Assembly: GCA_030544215.1 (NCBI GenBank)
Contig: JARZZO010000011.1
Location: 296,001 to 360,000 of the forward strand
DNA: 64,000 bases
Direction of reading: 5' to 3'
Source of the DNA: Zantedeschia hybrid cultivar
Taxonomy: Eukaryota; Streptophyta; Magnoliopsida; Alismatales; Araceae
In this document: one piece after another, positions 23,459 through 34,878 of the stretch
Position numbering within the stretch: position 1 is the stretch's first letter
Layout: each line of letters starts with the position of its first letter
Translations under genes and position numbers: made by a program
Notes under the pieces: generated by a model
What the model saw: the letters and a program-made list of their open reading frames with translations, nothing else
What the model was told of the DNA's origin: nothing
Databases searched by the model: none

Positions 23459-24366
23459 TGATGTAGCCGAAGCTATCACGACCGGATTCCGAAGTTGGAA
23501 TCCGAAGAAATAGATCCGGAGCTGGGTCGGATCGGTGTTTAGAGGCCCGACGGGGATCCGGAAGGCGAAGGAGGCAAAGGCGAAGCCGAAGGTCCGAGGC
23601 CGAGAGCCGCTCGGTCGGAAGCTGGCTTGTCTTCGGGAAGTGAGGCCGAAGCTCCTTCGGTAGACGAAGGCGCGACACCGAGTCTCCTCCGGTCGTGGGG
23701 ACAGCCAGCGCACGGCGTCGAGACCAGGGAGAGGAGTCCGAGGTCGGTGGCCAAGACCGACTCGGGAAGGTCGGCGAAGATTCGAACCGAGCCCCTGCAG
23801 GAGGGAAAGAAGAAGAAAACCGGTCAGCAGGAGTCCCGAGCTTCGGCCCTAAGGAACCCCCTCCGACGGTCAAGTTAGCTCCTGAAGATGATTAAGAACG
23901 CAAAGAGTAGCTTTAATGCTATTTGGACTGTAGTCCTTGAGGGTCTCGGAGGCATAAGAGAGAGCATACCTTTGGCAATAAATAGCGGTGTATTTATAGC
24001 AGAGGATAGAGGATGGTTAACGGTGATAGCCGATATAGGACTATGTCCGGGCTTACTGGTAAACCGCCATAGAGCCTAGTCCTCCACCGGAGTGGGCCGG
24101 ACTCGGCTATCGGGCCGAAGGGGGTTGGGCCGCTGATGGGCCGAAGCCTGCTGGGCCTAGGGCTGCCGCACTGCTCCCGGGCCGTAGACTGGTGGGCCGC
24201 TGACGGGCTGAAGCCTGTTGGGCCGGGAGCAATGGTGCCACTAGCGGGCCGAGGGCTGTTGGGCCGCTGATGGGCCGAAGGCTTTCTGGAGGCCTACTGC
24301 TGATGTTGTTGGGTTGAACTGGGTTTGGGCTTGTTTTAATGGGCCGAATCGGATTCTGCCTCATCA
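23459..24366 (-). repeat. 3' LTR of Tat element
   Basis: 908 bp. On the minus strand it starts TGATGAGGCAGAATCCG and ends GGCTACATCA. The minus-strand TATAAATA box is at 23991-23998. It retains 11 bp (within GGGCCGCTGATGGGCC) that the other LTR lacks. Confidence 0.95.
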
Positions 24367-24385
24367 CATAGCCCCCCACTCTTGT
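24367..24385 (-). promoter_or_regulatory. Polypurine tract of Tat element
   Basis: On the minus strand AAGAGTGGGGGGCTATG abuts the 3' LTR, the expected plus-strand DNA priming site. Confidence 0.8.
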
Positions 24386-24978
24386 CTTCCTCAGTTCTGA
24401 GATGGCGAGAGTATAGCCCGAAGCTTGCTGAGAGATAGTGTAATCAGGTGTTCTACCCGAAGCTTTCTGTTCTTTTTCTTGAGAAGAGGGTGCCCTCGGT
24501 CGGCCGAGGGTCAATTAGCTGCTTCGTCTTCATTCGGGATGGCGACGAAGTCCTTTGCTTCTGAGGGCGAAGGGCCGAGCCCTCTGACTTGTGTCAGGCT
24601 TCATTAAATGGACGGGACGGGCGTCGCTTCGCGAAGAAGCACGGGACACGCGTCGCTCGTCCGGCCGCTCCGTTAAAAGCACAAAAAGATCCGGACCGCT
24701 CGCGGGTCGCGGATCGCCTCGGCCCTCTGCCCGAGGTCCTGCTCGGATTGCCGCCGCTCCCTTCTTCGGCACGCAGATCGGGACACGTGGCGGGCATCCG
24801 AGTGATCAGCCGAGGGGTCGGAGTGCTTTCGGCCGTTGATCGTTCTGCTTCAAGTCCTGGAGTCCGTCCGTCATCATTGCCGAATGACGGTATACGTGGC
24901 GGGCATCCGAGAGGAGCGACGAGACGACGGGGAAGATCTCAGCCATTGGCTTCGGCGGGCGGGGCTATGGACGGAGCC

Positions 24979-24986
24979 TATAAATA
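24979..24986 (+). promoter_or_regulatory. TATA box of the antisense accessory gene
   Basis: TATAAATA in a GC-rich context (GGAGCCTATAAATAGGAGC), about 270 bp upstream of the ATG at 25249 and followed by a C/T-rich leader. It is oriented opposite to gag-pol. The stretch 24386-24978 shows no coding signal. Confidence 0.6.
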
Positions 24987-25248
24987 GGAGCCCCTCGCAG
25001 AGCACTGTTCTTCTTCTTGCTCCTGCGCCTGCGTTGCTCTGCAATTCTCCGAGCTCTTCCTTCTCTCCGACGAAAGGCTAGCCCTCTGAAGGCGTCGTCC
25101 GAGCTCGCCGGCCATCGCAGGAAGATCTCCACCTCTCGGAGCGCTTGCTGGTGGAGTTTAGTGGCTTGAGAGGTCGTGCTTGATCCAGGAGAGATCCTTT
25201 CTTCTTTGAGAGTAAGCTTCGATCTCCTTTCTTCATCCTCGCGGCCTT

Positions 25249-27719
25249 ATGGTCCGCAGTTCTCTTTCGAGCGAGATTACTCCTTCGGACGAGGAGTATA
25301 CTCCATCTCATTCCCCCAAGTCTTCTCTGTCATCCCCTCTTACTCTGGACTCCCTCGCTTCTGCGATGTCCGGAGAGGCCGAGGCCTCCGACGCCGAGGG
25401 GTCCGAGGAGGTTCACACTCCGGGCCAGGCTTCCGCCTCGGGACGTCGTCGTCCCGAGACTGCTTCGGAAGCAGCCTGCGCCCTCTCGGATGAAGCGGTT
25501 AGCTACATCGCTTCTTATTATCAACTTCCTTCATGGATGACCCCCTATCGGCCTGGCTCCAATACCAGGGCCAATACTCCTCGCCCGGGTACCTTTTCTA
25601 TTTATGAAGAAAGCTTTCGGGCGGGCTTTCGTCTTCCTCTCCCTACCTTCGTCGTCAACCTCCTTTGCTTCTACGGGCTGGCCCCGTCTCAACTTTTTCC
25701 CAATTCTTGGCGCACAGTCTACGCCTTTTTGGCTGTGTTTGCCCGCATGCAGACCGTGCCCTCAGTCAACATCTTCCGCTACCTCTTCAAAATCCAAAGG
25801 CAGGGGAGATCCGAGTGGTATTGCTTCGTCCCTCGTATCGGCAGAAGCATTTTTTCCGGGAAGCCCTCGTCCATTCATGGCTGGAAGAGGAATTTCATCC
25901 TCATTTCTCTGCCGGAGAACGAGAAGAGCGTGTGGCCCTTTCCTACCGAATGGGCACTGCTGGCCGCAGGCCTTTCCGATCCTCCCGTCTTGAATTCCAC
26001 CCAGAGCACCCTCATGGGCCACATCGAGGCCATGGCTCCGTACGACATCTGGGGGCTCCTCAGCAATCCGGAGCTGTTTGTGAGTGCCGGGGCATGGCCG
26101 GACCCACGGTGCGATCCGGAGCGGGTTTTTCCCTACCTTCCTCCCGGGAAGGCTCCGCAGGACAGCGAAGGAAGCGCTGAGGCCGCTCCTCCGGCCGAAG
26201 CTCCTTCGGCCGACGAGGTTGCTGAAGCTTCGGCGAGGGTAAGTCGGCTTTGAGTTGCAGCCGTTGTGTTATTCGTTTCTAACACGTCTTCTCTTGCTTG
26301 CAGCAATGTCCGGGATCGAGGGCCTCCTTCTCCGGATAGCCCAGCAGCGCGGCCGAGGCCAGCCATCACCCCCACAGGCGGCAGGCGGGTCTGGACGAGG
26401 CGTAGTGGACCCGAGGGCCCGAGCTGGGGTTCCGATGACTGCGGCTTCCTCCGAGGGCCGTACTGCTGCCGCCGCTCTCGAGAGGGAGCGGAAGACTAAG
26501 TCGGCCGCCCGAAGGGGCGGCCGATTGTCGAAGCGGCCTCGGGCGGAGGAGCCCGAAGAGGCAGAGCCCGCCCCGTTGGTCAGGAGAACCGCTGGGGCCC
26601 GAAGGGCTGCAAGGCTGGCGTCTCCTGAGGCGCCGAGGGGCGACTCTCCTCCGGCCGCGATGGCGGGGGAAGAGCTTGAAGGCGCCGGGTCGCAGGCGCC
26701 TCGCGCGCAGGAGCGCGAGCTGTGGGTCCCCGAGCCGGGGATCTATAGAGATGAGAGCATGGATGACTCACAGACGTGCCTCCGTCTGCTCCGCAGCCTC
26801 ACTCTCCCTTCGGCCTTTGTGGAGCTGAAGGACCACTCGGTCACCGATCTGGCGGCGATCAGCGCCCGATTGGCGGTCCAGGTAAGAAGCTTCTGAGTGT
26901 GCTTCAATCTAGCTTTTCTTAGCTCATTTCCAGTTTCGCTGATCCTCGTCTGCTTTCGGTTTGCAGGCCTCGGTTACGGGCAACGTCCTGATTCACCATC
27001 AGGAGCTGCTCCGGAACAAGCTTCTGGAGGCCGAGAGGGCGTTGGCCTCGGCAGGCTCGGGTGAGGGCCCTTTAGCGGGGTCCAATATCGAGCCCATCGT
27101 TGACGGGCTTGTAGCCACGAACGCCCGGATGCGAGCACAGCTGGAGGAGCGGGAGGCAGAAGCCCGCGCTTCTGCCGAGGCCAAGATGAAGGCCGAGCGG
27201 GAGAAGGAGAAGGCCGAGCGGGAGCTTGCTGCGGCCCAGGCTGAGGACCGGGCCCTTAAGGCCCAGATCCAGGACAAGGACGCCCGGCGAGCTTCGGAAA
27301 ACCGTCGCCATGCCGAGGAGATGTCAGCCCTGAAGCAGGAGCTGGAGGAGGCGGTGGATTCGGCCGTGGCCGACTACAAGGCCGGCCCGGACTATGCCGA
27401 TGAGATAATCCAGGCCCAGCTTCTAGCGGCCTCCTCGGTCTTCGATATCTGGCTGGCTGCCGCCCAGAAGGTCTGTCCAAACGTGGACCTAACCGGGATT
27501 GCCTTGCCGATGGACGAGGAAGGCGCAGAGCTCTTGTCCTGGTGGAAGGGGCTTTCAGCCGAGAGGGCCCGGGCCTCGGTGGAAGGCGATGAGGTCGCTC
27601 CGGTCGAGGAGGCTCCTGTCGAAGCTGCTGCTCCTGAGGCCGTGCAGATTGTCGATTCCCCCTCTCCCTCTCCTGGCCGAAACCCAGTTGATGTGGAGGG
27701 GGGGGTAGCCGAGAACTGA
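25249..27719 (+). CDS. Antisense accessory gene of Tat element (Transposase_28-type + coiled coil)
   Basis: Three exons on the strand opposite to gag-pol: 25249-26238, 26304-26881, 26967-27719, with GTAAGT/GTAAGA donors and TTGCAG acceptors. Exon 1 has a Ser/Glu-rich N-terminus, then FSIYEESFRAGFRLPLPTF, NLLCFYGLAPSQLFPNSWRT and FPTEWALLAAGL. This is the pattern of the 'putative gypsy-type transposon' domain (Transposase_28) found in plant gypsy elements; no catalytic function is established. Exon 2 is Arg/Ala/Pro-rich and basic (RRGGRLSKRPRAEEPEEAEP). Exon 3 holds a long coiled coil (ERALASAG to KQELEEAVDSAV) and an acidic tail, stop at 27717-27719. Exon 2 joins exon 3 in phase; exon 1 to exon 2 is off by one base, so either a frameshift has occurred or exon 2 starts at its own ATG (26306). 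Extra ORFs, including antisense ones, are known in Tat elements. Confidence 0.75.
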
Positions 27720-28017
27720 CACGGGGGCCTGCCCCGGTCTTTTATCTTTCTTTTTGTAAGACTGGGGCCAGATGGATGGCCGGTTTTGTACTTCCCTCTT
27801 TTGTGAATACAGGAAGTGTTTTTGGCTTTACCTTGATGCTTTGTTCATAATCGACCGAATCTGGTCTTTCAGAAATCCGAGATCCTGTCGTTTTTGCTGT
27901 AGCTCGCAAGGCCGAGACCCGATGTAGGTTCGGATAGGAAGTTGATAGAATATCGCCATCGATAGTATATACGGCCGGGGCCTTTACTAACGTGGTTCAT
28001 ATGATCCGAGGGGACAT

Positions 28018-29278
28018 CCTGCCGCTCCTGACGCGGTCTGCGTGGCCGAAGCCACTCCCGGCTCGGTCTCATGCGGACTTAGAATACCATGCCACTCCCG
28101 ATACGGTTTGCATGGCCGAAGCCACTCCCGGTACGGTTTACACGGACTGAGGAAATACCATGCCGCTTCCGATACTGTTTGCATGGCCGAAGCCACTCCC
28201 GGTACGGTTTACACGGACTTAGAATACCATGCCGCTCCCGATACGGTTTGCATGGCCGAAGCCACTCCCGGTACGGTTTACACGGACTTAGAATACCATG
28301 CCGCTCCCGATACGGTTTGCATGGCCGAAGCCACTCCCGATACGGTTTACACTGACTGAGGAAATACCATGCCGCTTCCGATACGGTTTGCATGGCCGAA
28401 GCCACTCCCGGTACGGTTTACACGGACTTAGAATACCATGCCGCTCCCGATACGGTTTGCATGGCCGAAGCCACTCCCGATACGGTTTACACTGACTGAG
28501 GAAATACCATGCCGCTTCCGATACGGTTTGCATGGCCGAAGCCACTCCCGGTACGGTTTACACGGACTTAGAATACCATGCCGCTCCCGATACGGTTTGC
28601 ATGGCCGAAGCCACTCCCGGTACGGTTTACACGGACTTAGAATACCATGCCGCTCCCGATACGGTTTGCATGGCCGAAGCCACTCCCGGTACGGTTTACA
28701 CGGACTTAGAGGAAATACCATGCCGCTCCCGATACGGTTTGCATGGCCGAAGCCACTCCCGGTACGGTTTACACGGACTTAGAATACCATGCCGCTCCCG
28801 ATACGGTTTGCATGGCCGAAGCCACTCCCGGTATGGTTTACACGGACTTAGAATACTATGCCGCTCCCGATACGGTTTGCATGGCCGAAGCCACTCCCGG
28901 TACGGTTTACACGGACTTAGAGGAAATACCATGCCGCTCCCGATACTGTTTGCATGGCTGAAGCCACTCCCGGTACGGTTTACACGGACTTAGAATACCA
29001 TGCCGCTCCCGATACGGTTTGCATGGCCGAAGCCACTCCCGGTACGGTTTACACGGACTTAGAATACCATGCCGCTCCCGATACGGTTTGCATGGCCGAA
29101 GCCACTCCCGGTACGGTTTACACGGACTTAGAGGAAATACTATGCCGCTCCTGATACGGTTTGCATGGCCGAAGCCACTCCCTGTACGGTTTACACGGAC
29201 TCAGAATACCATGCCGCTCCCGATACGGTTTGCATGGCCGAAGCCACTCCCGGTACGGTTTACACGGACTTAGAATAC
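28018..29278. repeat. 69-bp tandem array, 18 copies
   Basis: The monomer consists of a 30-bp half starting GCCGCTCCCGATACGGTTTG and a related 39-bp half starting GCCACTCCCGGTACGGTTTA, so it is itself an old duplication. The landmark CATGGCCGAAGCC (or a close variant) recurs 18 times; some monomers have a 4-bp GGAA insertion. It lies between the end of pol (leftward) and the end of the accessory gene (rightward). ORFs through it are repeats, not genes. Confidence 0.95.
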
Positions 29279-29339
29279 CAGGTTTCCTGAAAAGGAGATC
29301 TTTATTCATACCTCCCGGCTGAAAGTCCGGGAAAAGTGA

Positions 29340-30263
29340 TTTACATGAAATAACGTCGAAGGCGCTCCACATTCCAGGTGCGAGGGAGAGGTTGGCCCGA
29401 GAGGGTCTCCAACCGATAGGCTCCTCGTCTGATCACCTCTTTGACCCAATAGGGCCCCTCCCAGTTGGGGGCGAGCTTTCCTGAGGCTTCGGCCGGTTTA
29501 GAAGCATGAGCATTCCTCAATACGAGGTTCCCGATTCAAAGCTTCGGGGCTTCACTCGAGTGTTGTGGTACCTAGCCATGCGCTACTGATAAGCTGCCAG
29601 CCGGATACGAGCCCTATCTCGGGTTTCTCCTATGAGGTCCAGATGATCCTTCAAGCCTTCTTCGTTGGCCTCCGGATTGTAAGCAATGACTCTGGGATAG
29701 GGAAGCCCGATCTCCACTGGAATAACGGCCTCTATCCCATAAGCCATGCGAAATGGAGTTTCGCCAGTAGGAGTTCGGCTCGTCGTCCGATAGGCCCACA
29801 GAACACTCGGCAGCTCCTCTACCCATCGACCCTTGCCTTCGCCGAGGCGGGTTTTCAGTCCCTGCAACAGGCTTCGGTTGGTGACCTCAACCTGGCCGTT
29901 TGCCCGAGGGTGCGCTACCGAAGTGAATTTGTGAAGAATGCCGAAGCCGGCGCAGTTGTCGCTGAACCATCGGCTGTCGAACTGCTTTCCATTATCCGAA
30001 ATGATGGCCCGGGGGATGCCGAACCGGCAGATGATGGACTTCCATATGAAGTTCCAAGCATTGCTATCGGTTATTGATGCGAGGGGTTCGGCTTCCACCC
30101 ACTTAGTAAAATAATCTACCGCCACGATGAGGAATTTTCTTTGGCCGGTGGCGATGGGAAAAGGCCCCAGGAGGTCGATTCCCCATTGAGCGAAAGGCCA
30201 AGGGTCGGATAAGGGGGTCGGAAGGGTGGCTGCCTGGTGGATGAGGGAGCTAAACCTCTGGCA
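29340..30263 (-). pseudogene. Tat pol: integrase core and C-terminus
   Basis: Continues in frame after the TAG at 30261-30263: CQRFSSLIHQAATLP, WGIDLLGPFPIATGQRK (first Asp), IISDNGKQFDSRWF (second Asp), PRANGQVEVTNRSLLQGL (Glu) and WVEELPSVLWAYRTT. A TAG after RIRLAAYQ (about 29580) and further frame changes break the tail, which still shows RMARYHNTRVKPRSF and, in another frame, RTWNVERLRRYF before the final stop near 29340. There is no chromodomain, as expected for Tat. Confidence 0.9.
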
Positions 30264-31841
30264 CTAGTCACAGCGCCGTACGAGGGCTAAAGCGTCCTCT
30301 CGGAGTGTCGGCCACCAGTAACCTTGCCTCAGAAGCTTGTGAGCCAGGGCCCTTCCTTCCGCATGTGCTCCACATACCCCTTCATGTACTTCTCTCATGG
30401 CGTAGTCGGCTTCAGCCGGGCCGAGGCACCGCAGCAGTGGTCGGCCGAAGGACTTCTTGTATAGCAGCCCGTCCAGAAGGAGGAAATGGGATGAGCGTTG
30501 CCGAACGTGTTTTGCCTCCCTTGAGTCTGGCGGGACCTCTCCTCGGAGGAGATAAGCGACGAGGGGAGTCATCCAGGTTTCGGCCTCGGCCTCGGTGATT
30601 TGCATGGCCTCAGGTTCGCCGAGGCTTGGTTCGGCGAGTTCCTCTACTAGGATCATTCGGCCTCCTCCCCCGTCTTGCGTTGACGCCAGCCGGGAAAGTG
30701 CATCGGCTCGGGCATTCTCGTCTCTCGGGATCCTCACGATTTCATAAGAATCGAATTGAGCGAGGATCTTGCGAGTCACCTGGAGATAAGACGCCATTAT
30801 CGCATCCCGAGCCTCGTATTCTCCGGAGATATGGCTGGCGATCAGCTGAGAATCACTGAAAGCTTTCAGGTTCCAGGCGCCGAGCTTCTTCGCGGCCCGG
30901 AGGCCAGAAATGAGGGCTTCATACTCGGCGGCGTTATTAGTTGCTGGAAAGGAGAAACGCAAGGCGTACTCCGTTACGACCCCTTCGGGCGATGCCAGGA
31001 TCCATCCGGCGCCGCTGCCCGTGGAGCACGCGGAGCCGTCTACAAAGAGTCGCCACTCGTCTGCTGGTGTACGAGCCGAAGTGTCCTCGGCTTCGGGCAC
31101 GTCGGGTTTCGGCTGAAGTGCCGAGGAAACACCGGGGGTGAGTTCGGCGATGAAGTCCGCCAATGCCTGGGCTTTTATTGCCACCCGAGGTGCGTAGGAG
31201 ATGTCGAACTCTCCTAGCTCAATTGCCCATTTTGCCAGCCTGCCGGACACCTCCGGCCGAGAGAGAACCTGCCTCAGGGGCTGGTCGGTGAGAACCTTTA
31301 CTGAATGAGCAAGGAAATAAGGCCGGAGCCTCCTCGCGGACGAGACGAGGGCCAAGGCTAATTTTTCCAGCGCGAGATACCGGAGTTCTGCTCCTTGAAG
31401 GGCTCGGCTGGTATAATAGACTGGCTTCTGAACGCCCTCTTGTTCTCGGACGAGGACGGCGCTGAGAGCCGTCTCGGATACTGCGAGGTACAGGCTCAGA
31501 GGCTCCCCGGGGACCGGCTTGGACAGAATGGGGACTTTGGAGAGGTAGGCCTTCAACTGGTCGAAGGCTGTCTGACACTCATCCGTCCATTCGAAGCTAT
31601 TAGCCTTCTTCAGTAGCTTGAAGAAGGGGAAACAATAATCCGCCGCCCTCGACATGAAGCGGCTTAGGGCAGCAATCCTCCCGTTCAGCTTCTGTACCTC
31701 TCGGAGGTTTGCCGGGAGGCGCATTTGTATGATGGCCGAAACCTTCTCGGGGTTAGCCTCTACCCCTCGGTGGGTGACCATGTAGCCGAGGAATTTCCCG
31801 GAGGCTACCCCGAAGGCGCACTTGGCCGGATTCAGCTTCAT
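30264..31841 (-). pseudogene. Tat pol: RT thumb, two RNase H domains, integrase zinc finger
   Basis: Open for 525 codons. It starts KLNPAKCAFGVASGKFLGY (end of RT). The first RNase H-like domain reads FEWTDECQTAFDQLKAYL, YYTSRALQGAELRYLALEK, YFLAHSVKVLTDQPLRQVL. The second, archaeal-type RNase H reads WRLFVDGSACSTGSGAGW, NNAAEYEALISGLRAAK, AFSDSQLIASHISGEY, ENARADALSRLAS, with all expected acidic residues. The HHCC zinc-binding part is VHEGVCGAHAEGRALAHKLL .. RRC. It ends at a TAG where relatives have Lys in CDKCQ. Dual RNase H identifies the Tat lineage. Confidence 0.92.
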
Positions 31842-32375
31842 CTTGTACCGCCGCAGGGCGGAGAATGTCGGCCAAGTCGGCCAAATGTTCCGCAGCGACG
31901 CGGCTTTTGACCAACATGTCGTCTATGTAGACTTCCATGTTGCGGCCGAGCTGCGGAGCGAACACTTTGTTGACCAGGCGCTGATATGTCGCGCCGGCGT
32001 TCTTCAGACCGAAGGGCATCCGGGTATAGCAATATAGGCCCAGATCGGTCGTGAAGCTGGTTTTGCTCTCATCATCCGGATGCATCCGGATCTGGTGATA
32101 GCCTGAATAGGTGTCGAGGAAGCTTAAGAGCTTGTGGCCGGAGGTTGCGTCCACCACCTGGTCTATCCGAGGCAGCGGGAAGCTATCCATTGGACAGGCC
32201 TTGTTGAGGTTGGTGAAGTCACACACATTCGCCACTTGCCATCCTTTTTCGGCACCATCACCATGTTGGCGATCCAGTCCGGATGATGCACCTCTCGGAG
32301 GTGTCCGGCGTCCAGCCCCTTCTGCACTTCGGCTTGGATGGCGGCTCTCCTTTCCTGATTGAAGGTACGCCGCTT
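31842..32375 (-). pseudogene. Tat pol: reverse transcriptase palm
   Basis: Motifs: HLREVHHPDWIANMVMVPKK, FTNLNKACPMDSFPLPRID, HKLLSFLDTYSGYHQI (motif A Asp), TRMPFGLKNAGATYQRLV, MEVYIDDMLVKSR (catalytic YIDD). Three lesions: a TAG near 32376 (PIK*KRRTFNQ), a 1-base loss near 32225 (MCVDFT), and a frameshift near 31865, after which the frame joins the 30264-31841 segment. Confidence 0.9.
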
Positions 32376-33305
32376 CTACTTTATCGGGGGCTGGTCGGGA
32401 TCGGTATGTAGTCGGTGCTCTACTACCTCCGGGTCAACCCCGGGCATGTCCGCTGGAGACCAGGCGAAGACGTCGAGATTCTTTTTCAAGAATTCGGCGA
32501 GCTTTTCTGCTTCGGTCTTCTCCAGGCCGGAGCCTATCATCAGGGTTCGTCCTTCGCCTCCCGGAACCGAAATGGCGAGGAGTGCTTCTCCCGGAGATGC
32601 CTCGGCTGATGATTCGATTGCTAGGGTTTCGGCTGCAGCCTTCCCTTTGACCGAAATCATATAGCATTGCCGGGCTGCTTCTTGATTCCCCCTAGCCTCG
32701 CCTATTCCATGGCTTGTATGAAACTTCAGCTTCTGATGGAAAGACGAAGGCACGGCTCCGACCCCGCCGATTAGCCTTCGGCCGAAGATGGCGTTGTAGG
32801 TCGAATTGATTTTTACAACGGCAAACTCCGTTTCAACGGTTAGTTGCTGGGGGGCGGAGCCTAAGGTTACAGGGAGTCGAACAATGCGCTCTACTCGGCA
32901 GGGCGAGCCGTTAAAACCGAAGAGGGGGCCCCGATGAGGCTTCATATTAGCCTCACTCAATCCCATTTTTTCAAAACAATCGTAAAATAAGATGTTTGGG
33001 GCGCTTCCATTATCGACAAATATTCGATGTACATCGTAACTATTTATTACAGCTTTTACGACGAGGGCGTCGTCGTGAGGGACCTGAATATCAATCAGGT
33101 CCTCTGAGCCGAAGGTAATATCTTCTTGGCGAGGCCGCTTCGGCTCGACGTTAATCGTCGCTATAGTGGCAGAACTGCGCTGTCGCGGCCTTGATCCTTC
33201 CCCTGGCCCTCCGGATATCATCATGATAGACCCAGAGCTGGGTCTTTGATGGGATGCTTCTACCGGGGCCGAGGTGACCTTCGGTGGAGGAGCAGCTTCT
33301 GCCAC
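32376..33305 (-). pseudogene. Tat pol: aspartic protease region
   Basis: After a Pro-rich linker (AEAAPPPKVTSAPVEAS), SSGSIMMISGGPGEG and ITFGSEDLIDIQVPHDDALV lead to the protease active site RIFVDNGSAPNILFYDCF (D-N-G-S). Then come YNAIFGRRLIGGVGAVPSSF and the RT-proximal LEKTEAEKLAEFLKKNLDVF, WSPADMPGVDP. Intact frame over 310 codons, ending at the TAG before RT. Confidence 0.9.
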
Positions 33306-34843
33306 CGGGGGTTGCTGCCTGGGCGTCTCAGGGACGTCCCGGTTTCGCTGTGGCGGGGGTTGCTCTCGTCGGTACTGCGGCAGTCTTCCCTCCCGGATGA
33401 GGCGATCGATTTCCTCTCGGAGCTGCCGGCACTCATCCGTCGTGTGGCCGATCTCCCGGTGATACAGTATTTGCCGGGGTCCCTTCGGCGGGGATCCGTC
33501 TTTATGCGATCTGGTCGCCGGATCATGCCCTTCACCTCCATGAGCATTCGGGAAGGGGGAGCAGGTAAGGGTAGGTACCGCTGTTGCGGGTCCCGTCGCC
33601 TCTCTCTGTCCCAGTCCTCCCTGCGATATCGCTTTCGGGAGGGTTCTTGGTTTTCGGGCCGAGGTCGGACCACCTGGGGAGCAGGTGCCGAGGCCGCTTC
33701 GACTGCGCCTTTACCTCTGGACACCATCAGGGCCTCCCGGTTGATGTATTTATGGGCCCGGGCCACGAGGTCCTAGAAGGTAGGGGGATGGCGTTTCCCG
33801 ATGGAGCCGAGGAGCCCTTCATCCCGACACCCGCTGATCACGGCTGAAACCGCAATCGAGCTGTCGAGGTTTGGGATTTGGGCGGCCTCGGCCCGGAACT
33901 TGGTGAAGCACTCCTGGAGAGTTTCGGTGGGGCCTTGCCGGATGGCTAGCAGGCTGGCGGAGGTTTTACACTGCCGGGTGGCATCATAAAACTGGTCGAT
34001 GAATAACTGGCCCAACTGGACTAGGGAGTGGATGGAGTTGGGGGCCAGTGTTTCGAACCAGGTGAGGGCAGTCTTCTCAAGGGTGAGGGGAAAAAGTCGG
34101 CAGCGGACTGCCTCGGCGACCCCTCGGACCGAGAGGAACGCGTTGAATCTCTGGAAATGACAGACCGGATCTGTTATTCCGTCGTAGAGGGGGCCCTTCG
34201 GCAGTTTGAAATTGGGAGGCACCTCGGTACCCAAGAGCTCCGCCGTGAACGGAGTCTGCTCCAGGATGTTGCTAGCAAGAGGCGCCCCGTAGGGCCGAGA
34301 CACCATTTGCTGCATTTCCTTTCGCATTGCCGTCAGCCGCCGGTCCAGGTCCGAGGCGGTCGAAGTAGTGACTGATTGTACTTCGGTCCTGGTCGGGCGA
34401 AATTCCGACGAAGCATAGTTCTGCTCCGTTAGGCGGTCAGTGCGAGGGGCTCGGGTAGGTAGCGCCGAGGGCTCGCCATGGGCCGCAGCGGTTTCGTCGG
34501 GAGAAACCGGCGTAGGCGCCGGTCGGAACCGGGCATCTTGCACTGGGTAGAGTGGGGGGAGCGGCGCTTGTTGAGGGAGCTGTCCCATCAATCTTATGCG
34601 CTGGGCGATGGTGGATACCATCTCCCGAAGAGGCGCTAGGGAGGTGACGGCAGCTACTAGCGTTGCCATTTGCTGCTGGAGTAGCCCCACTCGATCTTTC
34701 GCAGCGAGAGACTCCGGTATGACTGGCAGAGGCATGTTCGGCGGGGCAGAAGGGGCGCCTTCGGAAGGCAGCATCTGCGCCGAGGCTTCCCGTGCCTCTG
34801 CTTCGCTTTGTCCGGATCGTCGGGTCACAGGTCGCTGAGACAT
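33260..34843 (-). pseudogene. Tat gag with CCHC-like motif
   Basis: Starts MSQRPVTRRSGQSEAEA at 34843, 36 bp after the 5' LTR. The retrotransposon gag core is PLYDGITDPVCHFQRFNAFL, TLEKTALTWFETLAPNSIHS, LFIDQFYDATRQCKTSASLL, LQECFTKFRAEAAQI. A TAG at 33773-33775 (PPTF*DLVARAHKYI) and a frameshift near 33465 inside the zinc-binding segment (GKYC .. YHREIGHTTDECRQL) disable it. The open frame upstream of 34843 runs into LTR sequence and is not coding. Confidence 0.9.
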
Positions 34844-34858
34844 GACTTGTTTGTTTGT

Positions 34859-34876
34859 TTCCCACAGACGGCGCCA
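34859..34876 (-). promoter_or_regulatory. Primer binding site of Tat element
   Basis: Minus strand TGGCGCCGTCTGTGGGAA, two bases inside the 5' LTR. This is a common gypsy primer site complementary to a tRNA 3' end (the tRNA identity was not checked). Confidence 0.8.
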
Positions 34877-34878
34877 CG

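Noticed and set aside
25762..27480. Minus-strand ORFs across the accessory gene
   Set aside because: Shadows of the GC-rich plus-strand exons; the plus strand has the splice sites, domain and coiled coil.
28042..29273. Several long ORFs with repeating peptides on both strands
   Set aside because: They are translations of the 69-bp tandem array; the unit is a multiple of three, so stops are avoided by chance.
28018..29278. CRISPR-like regular repeats
   Set aside because: Units are directly adjacent with no unique spacers, in plant nuclear DNA inside a retrotransposon.
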